From contig DDKG01000314.1 in assembly GCA_002339265.1 (NCBI GenBank), positions 1-5,134 of the forward strand: 5,134 bases of DNA, read 5' to 3'. Below the pieces are notes generated by a model. It saw nothing but the letters and a program-made list of their open reading frames with translations, made no database searches and was not told where the DNA came from. The stretch's first letter is position 1. Each line of letters starts with the position of its first letter. Source of the stretch: Massilia sp. UBA2604. Its GTDB lineage: Bacteria > Pseudomonadota > Gammaproteobacteria > Burkholderiales > Burkholderiaceae_D. Below are positions 1 through 5,040 of this stretch, piece by piece. Both the position numbers and the translations under genes were made by a program.

Positions 1-252
1 CGGGGACATTAGACCACTACATCCTTCCCGCTGCAGCATCTCGTTTGTGATGCCAGTAAGCCTGGAAATAAATGGCGATAGCGGCCTGTCAATTTGTATC
101 AGCTGCTGCATGTGCGGGTGTGAACTCGCGCCCGGCAAGTACTTAACTGCCGCCACTTCAATGATCAGATCATTTTTTGCGGATAGTCCAGTTGTCTCGA
201 AATCAAAGAAGACAATCGGGTTACCGGTTTGAGGATAGTGGGTATCGTGCAT
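1..252 (-). CDS. DEDDh-family 3'-5' exonuclease, partial (C-terminal part lies beyond the left edge)
   Basis: The minus strand is open from an in-frame TGA at 355-357 to position 1, and the frame holds the first exonuclease motif of the DnaQ/RNase T (Exonuc_X-T) superfamily. From the ATG at 250-252, residues 14-21 read VFFDFETT followed by GL; Asp17 and Glu19 are the expected metal ligands. After this come LIIEVAAVK and then LIQIDRPLSPFISRLTGITN, which matches the family pattern of a beta-hairpin followed by a 'P...I..LTGIT' segment. The second and third catalytic Asp and the His lie off the window, so activity cannot be judged. The start is uncertain: no Shine-Dalgarno precedes this ATG, and the frame continues upstream to 354 with protein-like sequence but no convincing start. 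A longer protein, or a gene whose 5' end was cut off, is therefore possible. The local GC content (about 50%) is unlike the neighbours. Family assignment is firm; substrate and specific role are unknown. Confidence 0.72.
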   Translation of the reverse strand, partial: MHDTHYPQTGNPIVFFDFETTGLSAKNDLIIEVAAVKYLPGASSHPHMQQLIQIDRPLSPFISRLTGITNEMLQREGCSGLMSP

Positions 253-417
253 AAGGGAGGCGTAACTGGACGGCGAGACCAAGGCAATTGCCAACTGAAC
301 AGGTTTGCTGTCGCGAGTATAGCCGTACAGGTGCTCGTCGATTCTCGCACATACTCACTGAAGGGAGAGCGCATCGAGGTAGTCGATTACATCATGTTCG
401 CTTAAGCTACAGAAATG

Positions 418-447
418 AAAAAGCCGCTGACAAATCAGCGGCTTTTT
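418..447 (-). terminator. Rho-independent terminator of ssrA
   Basis: A perfect inverted repeat has arms 418-430 (AAAAAGCCGCTGA) and 435-447, with a 4-base loop CAAA. Read on the minus strand it is a GC-rich stem followed by a run of five T, starting 10 bases after the 3' CCA of the tmRNA. An A-tract on one side and a T-tract on the other make it potentially bidirectional, so it could also stop transcripts entering from the left. Confidence 0.92.
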
Positions 448-456
448 GAATGCGGT

Positions 457-815
457 TGGTGGAGGCGGCGGGAATCGAACCCGCGTCCGCAAGCACTCTA
501 CAGACAGTTCTACATACTTAGCACTATCATTTGATTTGACCTGTACAACGGGGATGTGCACCCTTTGGACAAGCGAGTTACCTTAAATTTCGGAAGCAAC
601 CAAGTAACCCGATTGATTCCTAGCCTCTGTAAATGACTCTACCAGTCTTGCGACTCACCCCAGAGGCGAGGTGTTGTAGAGCTAGCAGCAATTAAGCTGC
701 TTGTGCGTACGAGTTATCGTTTGCAGTTATTGATTTCTGGATGTATTTACGAGGTAACCAGTCCTCGGTATGCCCTGCGCTGCTTTGCAACCCACGTCGA
801 AACCAGGTCGCCCCC
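457..815 (-). ncRNA. ssrA: Transfer-messenger RNA (tmRNA, 10Sa RNA), one-piece form
   Basis: This RNA rescues stalled ribosomes: it acts as alanyl-tRNA, then as mRNA for a degradation tag, together with SmpB. The 5' end (815) reads GGGGGCG and pairs over 7 bases with CGCCTCC at the 3' end, including the G3-U pair that defines alanine identity, followed by discriminator A and an encoded CCA (457-459). The T-arm GCGGGTTCGATTCCCGC lies just inside the 3' end, and the 5' segment GGTTTCGACG is the usual tmRNA signature. The tag frame starts at the resume codon GCA (722-724) and runs to a single TAA at 692-694, encoding ANDNSYAQAA. The length, 359 nt, is normal for a one-piece tmRNA (E. coli about 363 nt). 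The QAA end instead of the usual LAA is unusual. A terminator follows directly, and RNase P would set the 5' end. Confidence 0.96.
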
Positions 816-831
816 AACGTCAAGAACCTCT

Positions 832-859
832 ATTGTACTCCAAGCGTCGAAGATGTACA
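832..859 (-). promoter_or_regulatory. Candidate sigma-70 promoter of ssrA
   Basis: On the minus strand a -10 element TACAAT (837-832, 5 of 6 to consensus) lies 16 bases downstream of a -35-like TGTACA (859-854, 4 of 6). Transcription would begin near 825, leaving about 10 bases of leader ahead of the mature tmRNA 5' end at 815, as expected for RNase P processing. The -10 is good, the -35 weaker. Confidence 0.55.
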
Positions 860-905
860 GCGCAGTTCCTTAGCGCCTGCTTAAAGTCTGTCACCATAAA
901 AAACC

Positions 906-911
906 TACAAT
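906..911 (+). promoter_or_regulatory. Candidate -10 element for the methyltransferase gene
   Basis: TACAAT lies 37 bases before the ATG at 949, in an AT-rich stretch (895-930) divergent from the ssrA promoter. No good -35 hexamer is seen at 16-18 bases upstream; TTAAAG at 881-886 is too far and weak. Treat as a guess based on one hexamer. Confidence 0.25.
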
Positions 912-929
912 GCATAGCTTAATTGCAAT

Positions 930-960
930 ATGCTGACGAGGACCCACAATGCTGACGAGG
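930..960 (+). repeat. Tandem 12-base repeat spanning the translation start
   Basis: ATGCTGACGAGG occurs at 930-941 and again, identically, at 949-960, a period of 19 bases. Each copy holds an ATG and a GAGG Shine-Dalgarno-like core. GAGG of copy 1 lies 7 bases before the ATG at 949; GAGG of copy 2 lies 6 bases before an in-frame ATG at 967. The ATG of copy 1 (930) is out of frame with the gene. The repeat therefore leaves two plausible starts, 949 and 967. Confidence 0.8.
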
Positions 961-1824
961 CTCGACATGACGTGTATCGTTTGTGGCAACACCAAGGTGG
1001 CTGGCCTGGCCGGATGGCATGCGACCTGCCCGACGTGCAACTACGAAAGCGCTGCCCTGAGCGTCGCCATCAATGCCCATAGCGGGCCAGCCGTGGACGA
1101 AGCCGAGCGCGAAGCCGGTCTCAAGGCGCTGCGCCTCGAGAACTTCCGCACCATTGTCGCCTGGGCCAGGCGCCACGTCAGCGTCAGTCGGCCGCGCCTG
1201 CTCGACGTGGGCAGCGCCCACGGTTGGTTCCTCGAGACGGCGCGCGAGCAGTTCGACGTACTGGGCGTGGAGCCAGATGCGGTGGTCGGAGCGCGCGCTG
1301 CAGCGAGGGGCTTGCCGGTACGCTCCGGCTACTTCCCGGACGTACTCAAGGAGGGCGAACGCTTCGACGTCATTGTGTTCAACGACGTGATCGAACACAT
1401 TCCCGACATCCGCAGCGCGCTGGCCGCCTGCCATGCGCGCCTGCACGACGGCGGCATCCTGATCCTCAACCTGCCGAACAGCCGCGGCTTCTTCTACCGG
1501 CTGTCGAAGCTGATCGCGCGCCTCGGCTGGCGCGGGCCGTTCGAGCGCCTGTGGCAAAAAGACCTGCCGTCGCCGCACGTCCATTACTTCAATCCGCGCA
1601 ATCTGCAGCAACTGGTGGTGGGGCAGGGCTTTGAGCTGGCCGAGGCGGCCGAACTGCCGGCGCTGCGCGCCAAGGGTCTGCTCGAACGCCTGCGCTGCGC
1701 CGGCAACGTCCCAACCCTGTCGCTCTATATCCAGTACGTGGCGATCATGTGCGCGATCCCAGTGCTGCGCATGTTCCCGAGCGACATCATCGTCGGCGTG
1801 TTCAAAAAAAAGGCCGCAGACTGA
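949..1824 (+). CDS. Class I SAM-dependent methyltransferase with N-terminal zinc-ribbon-like motif
   Basis: A 291-residue protein. Residues 9-30 carry C9-x2-C12 and C27-x2-C30, a likely structural zinc site. A Rossmann methyltransferase domain (Methyltransf_23 type) follows: motif I LLDVGSAHGWF at 84-94 binds SAM, the acidic residue E108 in GVEPD would hold the ribose hydroxyls, and FDVIVFNDVIEHIPD (139-153) is the typical motif II with the EH pair. GGILILNLPN (168-177) is the next strand, and residues 207-220 (PSPHVHYFNPRNLQ) are usual in methyltransferases that modify quinones, sugars or lipids. The C-terminal 35 residues are hydrophobic (IQYVAIMCAIPVL), perhaps for membrane contact. The acceptor substrate is unknown. 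The gene is alone: ssrA diverges upstream and the downstream gene converges. ATG 949 is preceded by GAGG with 7-base spacing; ATG 967 is an equally supported alternative, 6 codons shorter, and keeps all four cysteines. GC content is high and typical of the host. Confidence 0.87.
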   Translation: MLTRLDMTCIVCGNTKVAGLAGWHATCPTCNYESAALSVAINAHSGPAVDEAEREAGLKALRLENFRTIVAWARRHVSVSRPRLLDVGSAHGWFLETAREQFDVLGVEPDAVVGARAAARGLPVRSGYFPDVLKEGERFDVIVFNDVIEHIPDIRSALAACHARLHDGGILILNLPNSRGFFYRLSKLIARLGWRGPFERLWQKDLPSPHVHYFNPRNLQQLVVGQGFELAEAAELPALRAKGLLERLRCAGNVPTLSLYIQYVAIMCAIPVLRMFPSDIIVGVFKKKAAD

Positions 1825-1836
1825 AGGTCCGCGGCC
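1804..1836 (-). terminator. Rho-independent terminator of the glycine-zipper gene, embedded in the methyltransferase 3' end
   Basis: On the minus strand the arms GGCCGCGGAC (1836-1827) and GTCTGCGGCC (1821-1812) pair over 10 bases with one G-U, closing a 5-base loop, and are followed by eight T (1811-1804). It starts 30 bases after the stop of the minus-strand gene. On the plus strand it overlaps the last codons of the methyltransferase: the A-tract encodes three lysines and the TGA stop sits in the loop. The plus-strand transcript has no T-run, so the terminator works in one direction only. Confidence 0.88.
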
Positions 1837-1866
1837 AAGGGGAGAGAGAGGTAAGTTAGTACTTGC

Positions 1867-2472
1867 TTAGCGACCGTTGCGGTTGGCAATTTCGTTGCCG
1901 ATGATGCCGCCGCCGATGACGCCGGCCACAGTGGCCAGTTTCTTGCCATTGCCGCCGCCGATCTGGTTGCCGATCAGGCCACCGATCACGGCGCCGGTGC
2001 CGATGCCGACGTAGTTCGGCTGTTGGACTGGAGCAGGCGCCGGCTGCGAGTAGCGCGGCTCTTCATAGCGTACCGGCTGCGGCTTGGCGTGCACCACGCG
2101 GGTTTTCTCGACCACTTTCACGACCGGTTTTTCCTTGACGATCACGGTCGGTTGCGGCTGCACCGGGGCGACCGGCTGGGCATACGCCACTTGCTGGGCC
2201 GGGACCATCGCGGGCACCATGGCCGGCACCAGCTGCTGTCCGGCTGCCGCCACCGGCGCCATTTGGCCAGGCTGGACGGCATAGCCGTTCACCGGCGCCT
2301 GCGGCATCGCGTACGGCGAGGCGGCTGCCAGCGGCATGGCTTGCTCGGGGGCGCTCTTCGAGGTCGGCAGCAGACCGGTGATCGCGGCGGCGCCAGTCAG
2401 GCTGACGATGATGACCGACGCGGCGGCAGCGGCCATCAGCGGGTGGATGCGGTTGGTGGTCGTATTTTCCAT
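1867..2472 (-). CDS. Glycine-zipper 2TM domain envelope protein
   Basis: A 201-residue protein of three parts. Residues 13-36 form an N-terminal hydrophobic segment, a signal anchor or uncleaved signal; there is no cysteine anywhere, so it is not a lipoprotein, unlike SlyB or the rickettsial 17-kDa antigen. Residues 40-150 are a low-complexity linker rich in Pro, Ala, Gln and Val, with a short repeat (LVPAMVPAMVPA, 81-92) and a basic stretch (113-140). Residues 155-196 are a glycine zipper with alternating small residues (GIGTGAVIGGLIGNQIGGG, then VAGVIGGGIIGNEIANRNG), matching the Rick_17kDa_Anti / glycine-zipper 2TM family found in envelope-integrity proteins. Start: ATG 2472 is preceded by GGAG with 6-base spacing. 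It is transcribed alone, ending in the terminator at 1804-1836. The upstream region has a CpxR-box-like repeat. The molecular function of this family is not well defined; an envelope role is inferred. Confidence 0.85.
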   Translation of the reverse strand: MENTTTNRIHPLMAAAAASVIIVSLTGAAAITGLLPTSKSAPEQAMPLAAASPYAMPQAPVNGYAVQPGQMAPVAAAGQQLVPAMVPAMVPAQQVAYAQPVAPVQPQPTVIVKEKPVVKVVEKTRVVHAKPQPVRYEEPRYSQPAPAPVQQPNYVGIGTGAVIGGLIGNQIGGGNGKKLATVAGVIGGGIIGNEIANRNGR

Positions 2473-2559
2473 GATCTGCTCCGTAAGGTATGGCGTGTTC
2501 GTATGGACGTAGATTACTGGCGAGCCGGACGCAGAGATAGACGTGCCCCTGTATCAATC

Positions 2560-2588
2560 GTAAATAGATGTAAGAAGCGAGATGTAAG
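2560..2588. promoter_or_regulatory. CpxR-box-like array of GTAA repeats upstream of the glycine-zipper gene
   Basis: On the plus strand GTAAA (2560-2564), five bases, GTAAG (2570-2574), nine bases, GTAAG (2584-2588). The first pair fits the CpxR consensus GTAAA-N5-GTAAA with one mismatch, and starts 10 bases apart (one helical turn), as expected for OmpR-family regulators. AGATGTAAG is repeated exactly at 2566-2574 and 2580-2588. The array is 88-116 bases before the start codon at 2472, a normal activator position. No strong -35/-10 pair is visible nearby, which fits an activator-dependent promoter. CpxR as the binder is a guess. Confidence 0.4.
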
Positions 2589-2603
2589 CACAGGACAGGA
2601 ATG

Positions 2604-2631
2604 AAAAACGGCGCCATGGAAGGCGCCGTTT
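2604..2631 (-). terminator. Rho-independent terminator of the ubiG-gph operon
   Basis: Perfect 10-base arms 2606-2615 (AAACGGCGCC) and 2622-2631 close a 6-base loop. Read on the minus strand the hairpin is followed by TTTTT (2608-2604). It begins 19 bases after the phosphatase stop codon. Confidence 0.93.
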
Positions 2632-2650
2632 GAAGAAGACCGCGAAACGC

Positions 2651-3358
2651 TCAGGCCGCGTGCTCGGCCTGCCGCGCCGCTTCGGAAACCTGCCCCAGCA
2701 GCGCCAGCAGCTCGGCCGGCGTGTCGAGCAGGTAATCCGCGCCCCAGGTCGACGGTTCGATCGCGCCGCAATAGCCCCAGGCGCAGGCCACGGTGACCAT
2801 GCCGGCCGCGCGGCCAGCTTCGATGTCGCGCAGGTCGTCGCCCACGTACCAGCACTGTTCCGGTGCAAGGCCGAGCCGGCGTGCGCCTTCCAGCAGCGGG
2901 GCAGGGTGGGGTTTCGCGAAGCCCGTGGTGTCGCCCGAGACGATGCAGCCGGCGTGCGCCAGCGCGATCTGCGGCACCAGCGGGTCGGTGAAGCGGGATG
3001 GCTTGTTGGTGACGATGCCCCAGGCCATGCCTGCGTCCGAGATGCCGGCCAGCAGTTCGGGAATGCCGTCGAACAGCGTGGTGTAGGCCGACATCGCCGA
3101 CTGGTAGCGGTCGAACCAGGCCAGGCGCAGTTCTTCATAGCCGTCGTCGCCCGGCGCCAGGCCGAAGGCGGCGCCGATCATGCCGCGCGCGCCGGCCGAG
3201 GCGGTCGGGCGCAGCACCTCATACGGGGTCGGATCCAGGCCGCGCTCGGTGCGCAGCCAGTTCACGGCCGCGGCCAGGTCGGGCGCGGTGTCGGCCAGGG
3301 TGCCGTCGAGGTCGAACAGGATGGCACGCGGTGCCGGCATCACGGTCGGAAAAGTCAT
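2651..3358 (-). CDS. gph: HAD-superfamily phosphatase, phosphoglycolate phosphatase (Gph) family; possible MupP
   Basis: A 235-residue phosphohydrolase of HAD subfamily IA. Motif I is FDLDGTLAD (15-23), with D16 the nucleophile and D18 the acid/base; motif II is T117 in GIVTNKP; motif III is K149 in FAKPHP; motif IV is VGDDLRDIE (172-180), giving the Mg2+ ligands. The helical cap occupies roughly 25-100. All catalytic residues are present and the length is normal. Gph removes 2-phosphoglycolate formed by DNA repair or oxygenation. In Pseudomonas, however, the gene directly beside ubiG, long annotated gph, is MupP, which dephosphorylates MurNAc-6-phosphate in peptidoglycan recycling; the same neighbourhood is seen here. 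The ATG at 3358 lies 5 bases after the ubiG stop with no clear Shine-Dalgarno, so translational coupling to ubiG is likely. An in-frame GTG at 3382, overlapping ubiG, would add 8 residues and is less likely. Confidence 0.9.
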   Translation of the reverse strand: MTFPTVMPAPRAILFDLDGTLADTAPDLAAAVNWLRTERGLDPTPYEVLRPTASAGARGMIGAAFGLAPGDDGYEELRLAWFDRYQSAMSAYTTLFDGIPELLAGISDAGMAWGIVTNKPSRFTDPLVPQIALAHAGCIVSGDTTGFAKPHPAPLLEGARRLGLAPEQCWYVGDDLRDIEAGRAAGMVTVACAWGYCGAIEPSTWGADYLLDTPAELLALLGQVSEAARQAEHAA

Positions 3359-3363
3359 GTCGT

Positions 3364-4068
3364 TCAGAGCGGTTTGCTGCACGCCACCATGTAGTTCACA
3401 TCGGTGTCGTTGTTCAGAGAATAGATCTTGGTCAGCGGGTTGTAGGTCAGGCCCTTGAGGCCATCGACCTGCAGGCCGGCCTGGCGGACGAATTGCGCGA
3501 GCTCGGCCGGCGTGATGAACTTGCCGTAGTCGTGGGTCCCGCGTGGCAGCATGCGCAGCACGTACTCGGCGCCGATCACGGCGAACAGATACGATTTCGG
3601 ATTGCGGTTCAGGGTCGAGAAGAATACATGGCCGCCCGGCTTCACCAGCTTGGCGGCGGCGCGCACGATCGAGGCCGGGTCGGGCACGTGCTCCAGCATT
3701 TCCATGCAGGTGACCACGTCGAACTGGCCGGCTTCCTGCTCGGCCATCTCTTCGGCCGCGATATGCTTATAGCGCACCTCCACGCCCGATTCCAGGCTGT
3801 GCAGGTCGGCGACCTTGAGCGCCTTCTTGGACAGGTCGATGCCCGTCACCTTGGCGCCCTTGCGCGCCATCGATTCGGACAGCACGCCGCCGCCGCAACC
3901 GATGTCGATCACGTTCTTGCCGGCCAGCGGCGCGCGCGCGTTGATCCACTCGAGGCGCAAGGGGTTGATTTCGTGCAGCGGACGGAATTCGGAGGTCGGG
4001 TCCCACCAGCGGTGGGCCAGTTCGCTGAACTTCTGGATTTCTAATGGGTCTGCGTTTGTCGTCGTCAT
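3364..4068 (-). CDS. ubiG: Ubiquinone biosynthesis O-methyltransferase (UbiG)
   Basis: UbiG carries out both O-methylation steps of ubiquinone synthesis (2-polyprenyl-6-hydroxyphenol methylase and 3-demethylubiquinol 3-O-methyltransferase), using SAM, at the inner membrane. The 234-residue protein has the family's length (E. coli 240) and all its marks: the N-terminal [11 protein letters not shown] (14-24), followed by [15 protein letters not shown] motif [14 protein letters not shown] (53-65); D78 in [16 protein letters not shown] (121-131) with the E-H pair; and [10 protein letters not shown] plus GLTYNPL in the C-terminal third. The ATG at 4068 gives the usual N-terminus, yet no Shine-Dalgarno precedes it and a TATTAT hexamer ends 7 bases upstream. 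It heads an operon with the phosphatase, whose ATG follows the UbiG stop by 5 bases. ompA is upstream on the same strand, separated by an inverted REP pair. Confidence 0.96.
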   Translation of the reverse strand: MTTTNADPLEIQKFSELAHRWWDPTSEFRPLHEINPLRLEWINARAPLAGKNVIDIGCGGGVLSESMARKGAKVTGIDLSKKALKVADLHSLESGVEVRYKHIAAEEMAEQEAGQFDVVTCMEMLEHVPDPASIVRAAAKLVKPGGHVFFSTLNRNPKSYLFAVIGAEYVLRMLPRGTHDYGKFITPAELAQFVRQAGLQVDGLKGLTYNPLTKIYSLNNDTDVNYMVACSKPL

Positions 4069-4075
4069 GGCACGA

Positions 4076-4081
4076 ATAATA
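4076..4081 (-). promoter_or_regulatory. Candidate -10 element of ubiG (near-leaderless start)
   Basis: TATTAT on the minus strand (5 of 6 to the -10 consensus) ends 7 bases before the ubiG ATG, so transcription would start at or next to the A of the start codon. No -35 of quality is seen 16-18 bases upstream. If real, it would explain the missing Shine-Dalgarno. Evidence is one hexamer plus spacing. Confidence 0.3.
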
Positions 4082-4137
4082 GCGGATTTGATACAGGGGA
4101 ACGGCGCTCAAATAAAAAATTGCCACGGGACGTAAAA

Positions 4138-4227
4138 ACGTCGTCCCCGCGAAGGCGGGGACCCAAGTACTGCATGCGCTATCGAAACGCTTGCAAACTT
4201 GGGTCCCCGCCTGCGCGGGGACGACGT
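4138..4227. repeat. Inverted pair of REP palindromes (REPIN-like element)
   Basis: Two 31-base arms, 4138-4168 and 4197-4227, are inverted copies of each other with a single mismatch, in the loop (GAAG against GCAG). Each arm is itself a palindrome: an 8-base stem GTCCCCGC/GCGGGGAC around a tetraloop (stems 4144-4151/4156-4163 and 4202-4209/4214-4221). The 28-base spacer continues the symmetry imperfectly (GCATGCG against CGCTTGC). This is the architecture of REPINs, doublets of REP sequences mobilised by RAYT (Y1-type) transposases; no transposase is in the window. It lies between the ompA stop and the ubiG start. On the minus strand the element ends in five T (4138-4134), so the folded ompA transcript would form a stem followed by a U-run. 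No other terminator is visible after ompA. Confidence 0.88.
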
Positions 4228-4252
4228 GCTTACTGCTGTGGCTTGAAGCCGA

Positions 4253-4957
4253 TTACTTGTTGACGGTACGGGTACCGACGACTTCGATTTCCACGCGACG
4301 GTTCTGCGCGCGGCCTTCGGCGGTCTTGTTGTCCGCTTTCGGCTGGCTTTCGCCCTTGCCTTCGGTGTAGATGCGGGTTTCTTCGATGCCTTTGCCTTTC
4401 AGGTAGGCCTTGACGGCTTCAGCGCGGCGGATCGACAGCTTCTGGTTGTAGGCATCGGTGCCGATCGAGTCGGTGTGGCCGACGGCGATGATGACTTCCA
4501 AATTCATGTCGCCCAGCTTGCTGCTCAGCTCATCCAGCGAGGACTTGCCGGCTGGCTTCAGGATCGCCTTGTCGAAGTCGAAGAAGGCGTCGGCCGAGTA
4601 GCTGACTTTTTCCGAGGTCGGCACTGGTGCGGCGACTGGGGCCGGCACTGGGGTCGGGGCCGGTGCTGGTGGCGGCGGCGGAGCGACGCACTTGCCGTTT
4701 TCAAGCTTTTCTGGCTCGACGCACAGTGGCGCGTCGCAACCTGGAACCGCGTCGGCCGGGGTCCAGTAGCCGGTGCGCCAGCACAGGCCGAAAGGATTGC
4801 GGGCGATCACGCCGCGCGCGTCTTGCACGTAGGCGCTGTACGGGGTGCGGGCCTGGATATCGGTGGTCAGGGGAGCGTAGGGTGGGGCGCTCTGGGCGGA
4901 GGCGACGCCCGCAATCGCGGCCGACGCTGCGAGCAGAACAGTGATCAGTTTCTTCAT
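4253..4957 (-). CDS. ompA: OmpA-family outer-membrane protein, short Burkholderiales type
   Basis: A 234-residue secreted protein. Residues 1-21 are a signal peptide (MKKLITVLLAASAAIAGVAS, cleavage after ASA). Residues 22-92 form a small domain with four cysteines (C59, C74, C79, C90) and the motif GLCWRTGYWTP; there is no room for the eight-stranded barrel of E. coli OmpA. A Pro/Ala hinge follows (92-114). Residues 117-228 are the OmpA C-terminal domain, which binds peptidoglycan: FFDFDKAILKP (125-135), GHTDSIG (160-166) with D163, LSIRRAEAV (174-182) with R178 and NRRVEIEV (219-226); D163 and R178 are the expected diaminopimelate contacts. The start at 4957 is chosen for the signal peptide and the AAGGA ribosome site 7-8 bases upstream; the same frame is open to 5122, but that extension would bury the signal peptide. 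It likely anchors the outer membrane to the cell wall. Confidence 0.95.
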   Translation of the reverse strand: MKKLITVLLAASAAIAGVASAQSAPPYAPLTTDIQARTPYSAYVQDARGVIARNPFGLCWRTGYWTPADAVPGCDAPLCVEPEKLENGKCVAPPPPPAPAPTPVPAPVAAPVPTSEKVSYSADAFFDFDKAILKPAGKSSLDELSSKLGDMNLEVIIAVGHTDSIGTDAYNQKLSIRRAEAVKAYLKGKGIEETRIYTEGKGESQPKADNKTAEGRAQNRRVEIEVVGTRTVNK

Positions 4958-5040
4958 ATTCTTTTCCTTTCGGTTAATTCCGTAGCGATTCAGACGAGCT
5001 CCATGTGTGGTCATAAGATTAACACGGCGGCCGCTCCGTC

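Noticed and set aside
47..232. Plus-strand open frame of 61 codons
   Set aside because: It is antisense to the exonuclease fragment, and its Cys-rich run has no family resemblance.
165..374. Minus-strand open frame of 69 codons starting at 374
   Set aside because: It overlaps, in another frame, the sequence that encodes the exonuclease motif FDFETTG; no motif or ribosome site of its own.
457..485. tRNA-like 3' end that could be called a tRNA gene or fragment
   Set aside because: The T-arm and acceptor belong to tmRNA: the matching 5' acceptor strand lies 350 bases away, and the tag frame lies between.
355..561. Minus-strand open frame of 68 codons starting inside ssrA
   Set aside because: It begins inside the tmRNA and reads through its 3' end and terminator, so it cannot be a normal gene. 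Only its last codons, after the terminator, could be a remnant (see finding).
919..1611. Long minus-strand open frame (230 codons) opposite the methyltransferase gene
   Set aside because: It is a high-GC shadow frame: no domain is recognisable, the composition is Arg/Ala/Val/Gln-rich, and the plus strand encodes clear methyltransferase motifs.
2023..2617. Open frames on both strands overlapping the glycine-zipper gene (2023-2604 plus, 2063-2617 minus)
   Set aside because: They are out-of-frame shadows of the gene at 1867-2472, which has the ribosome site, membrane segment and glycine zipper.
2630..4044. Long plus-strand open frames (2630-3394 and 3331-4044) opposite the phosphatase and ubiG
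   Set aside because: Both mirror well-supported minus-strand genes and read as His/Arg/Gly-rich sequence without motifs or ribosome sites.
4138..4227. CRISPR-like repeat unit
   Set aside because: Only two copies, inverted rather than direct, with a self-complementary spacer; this is a REP doublet.
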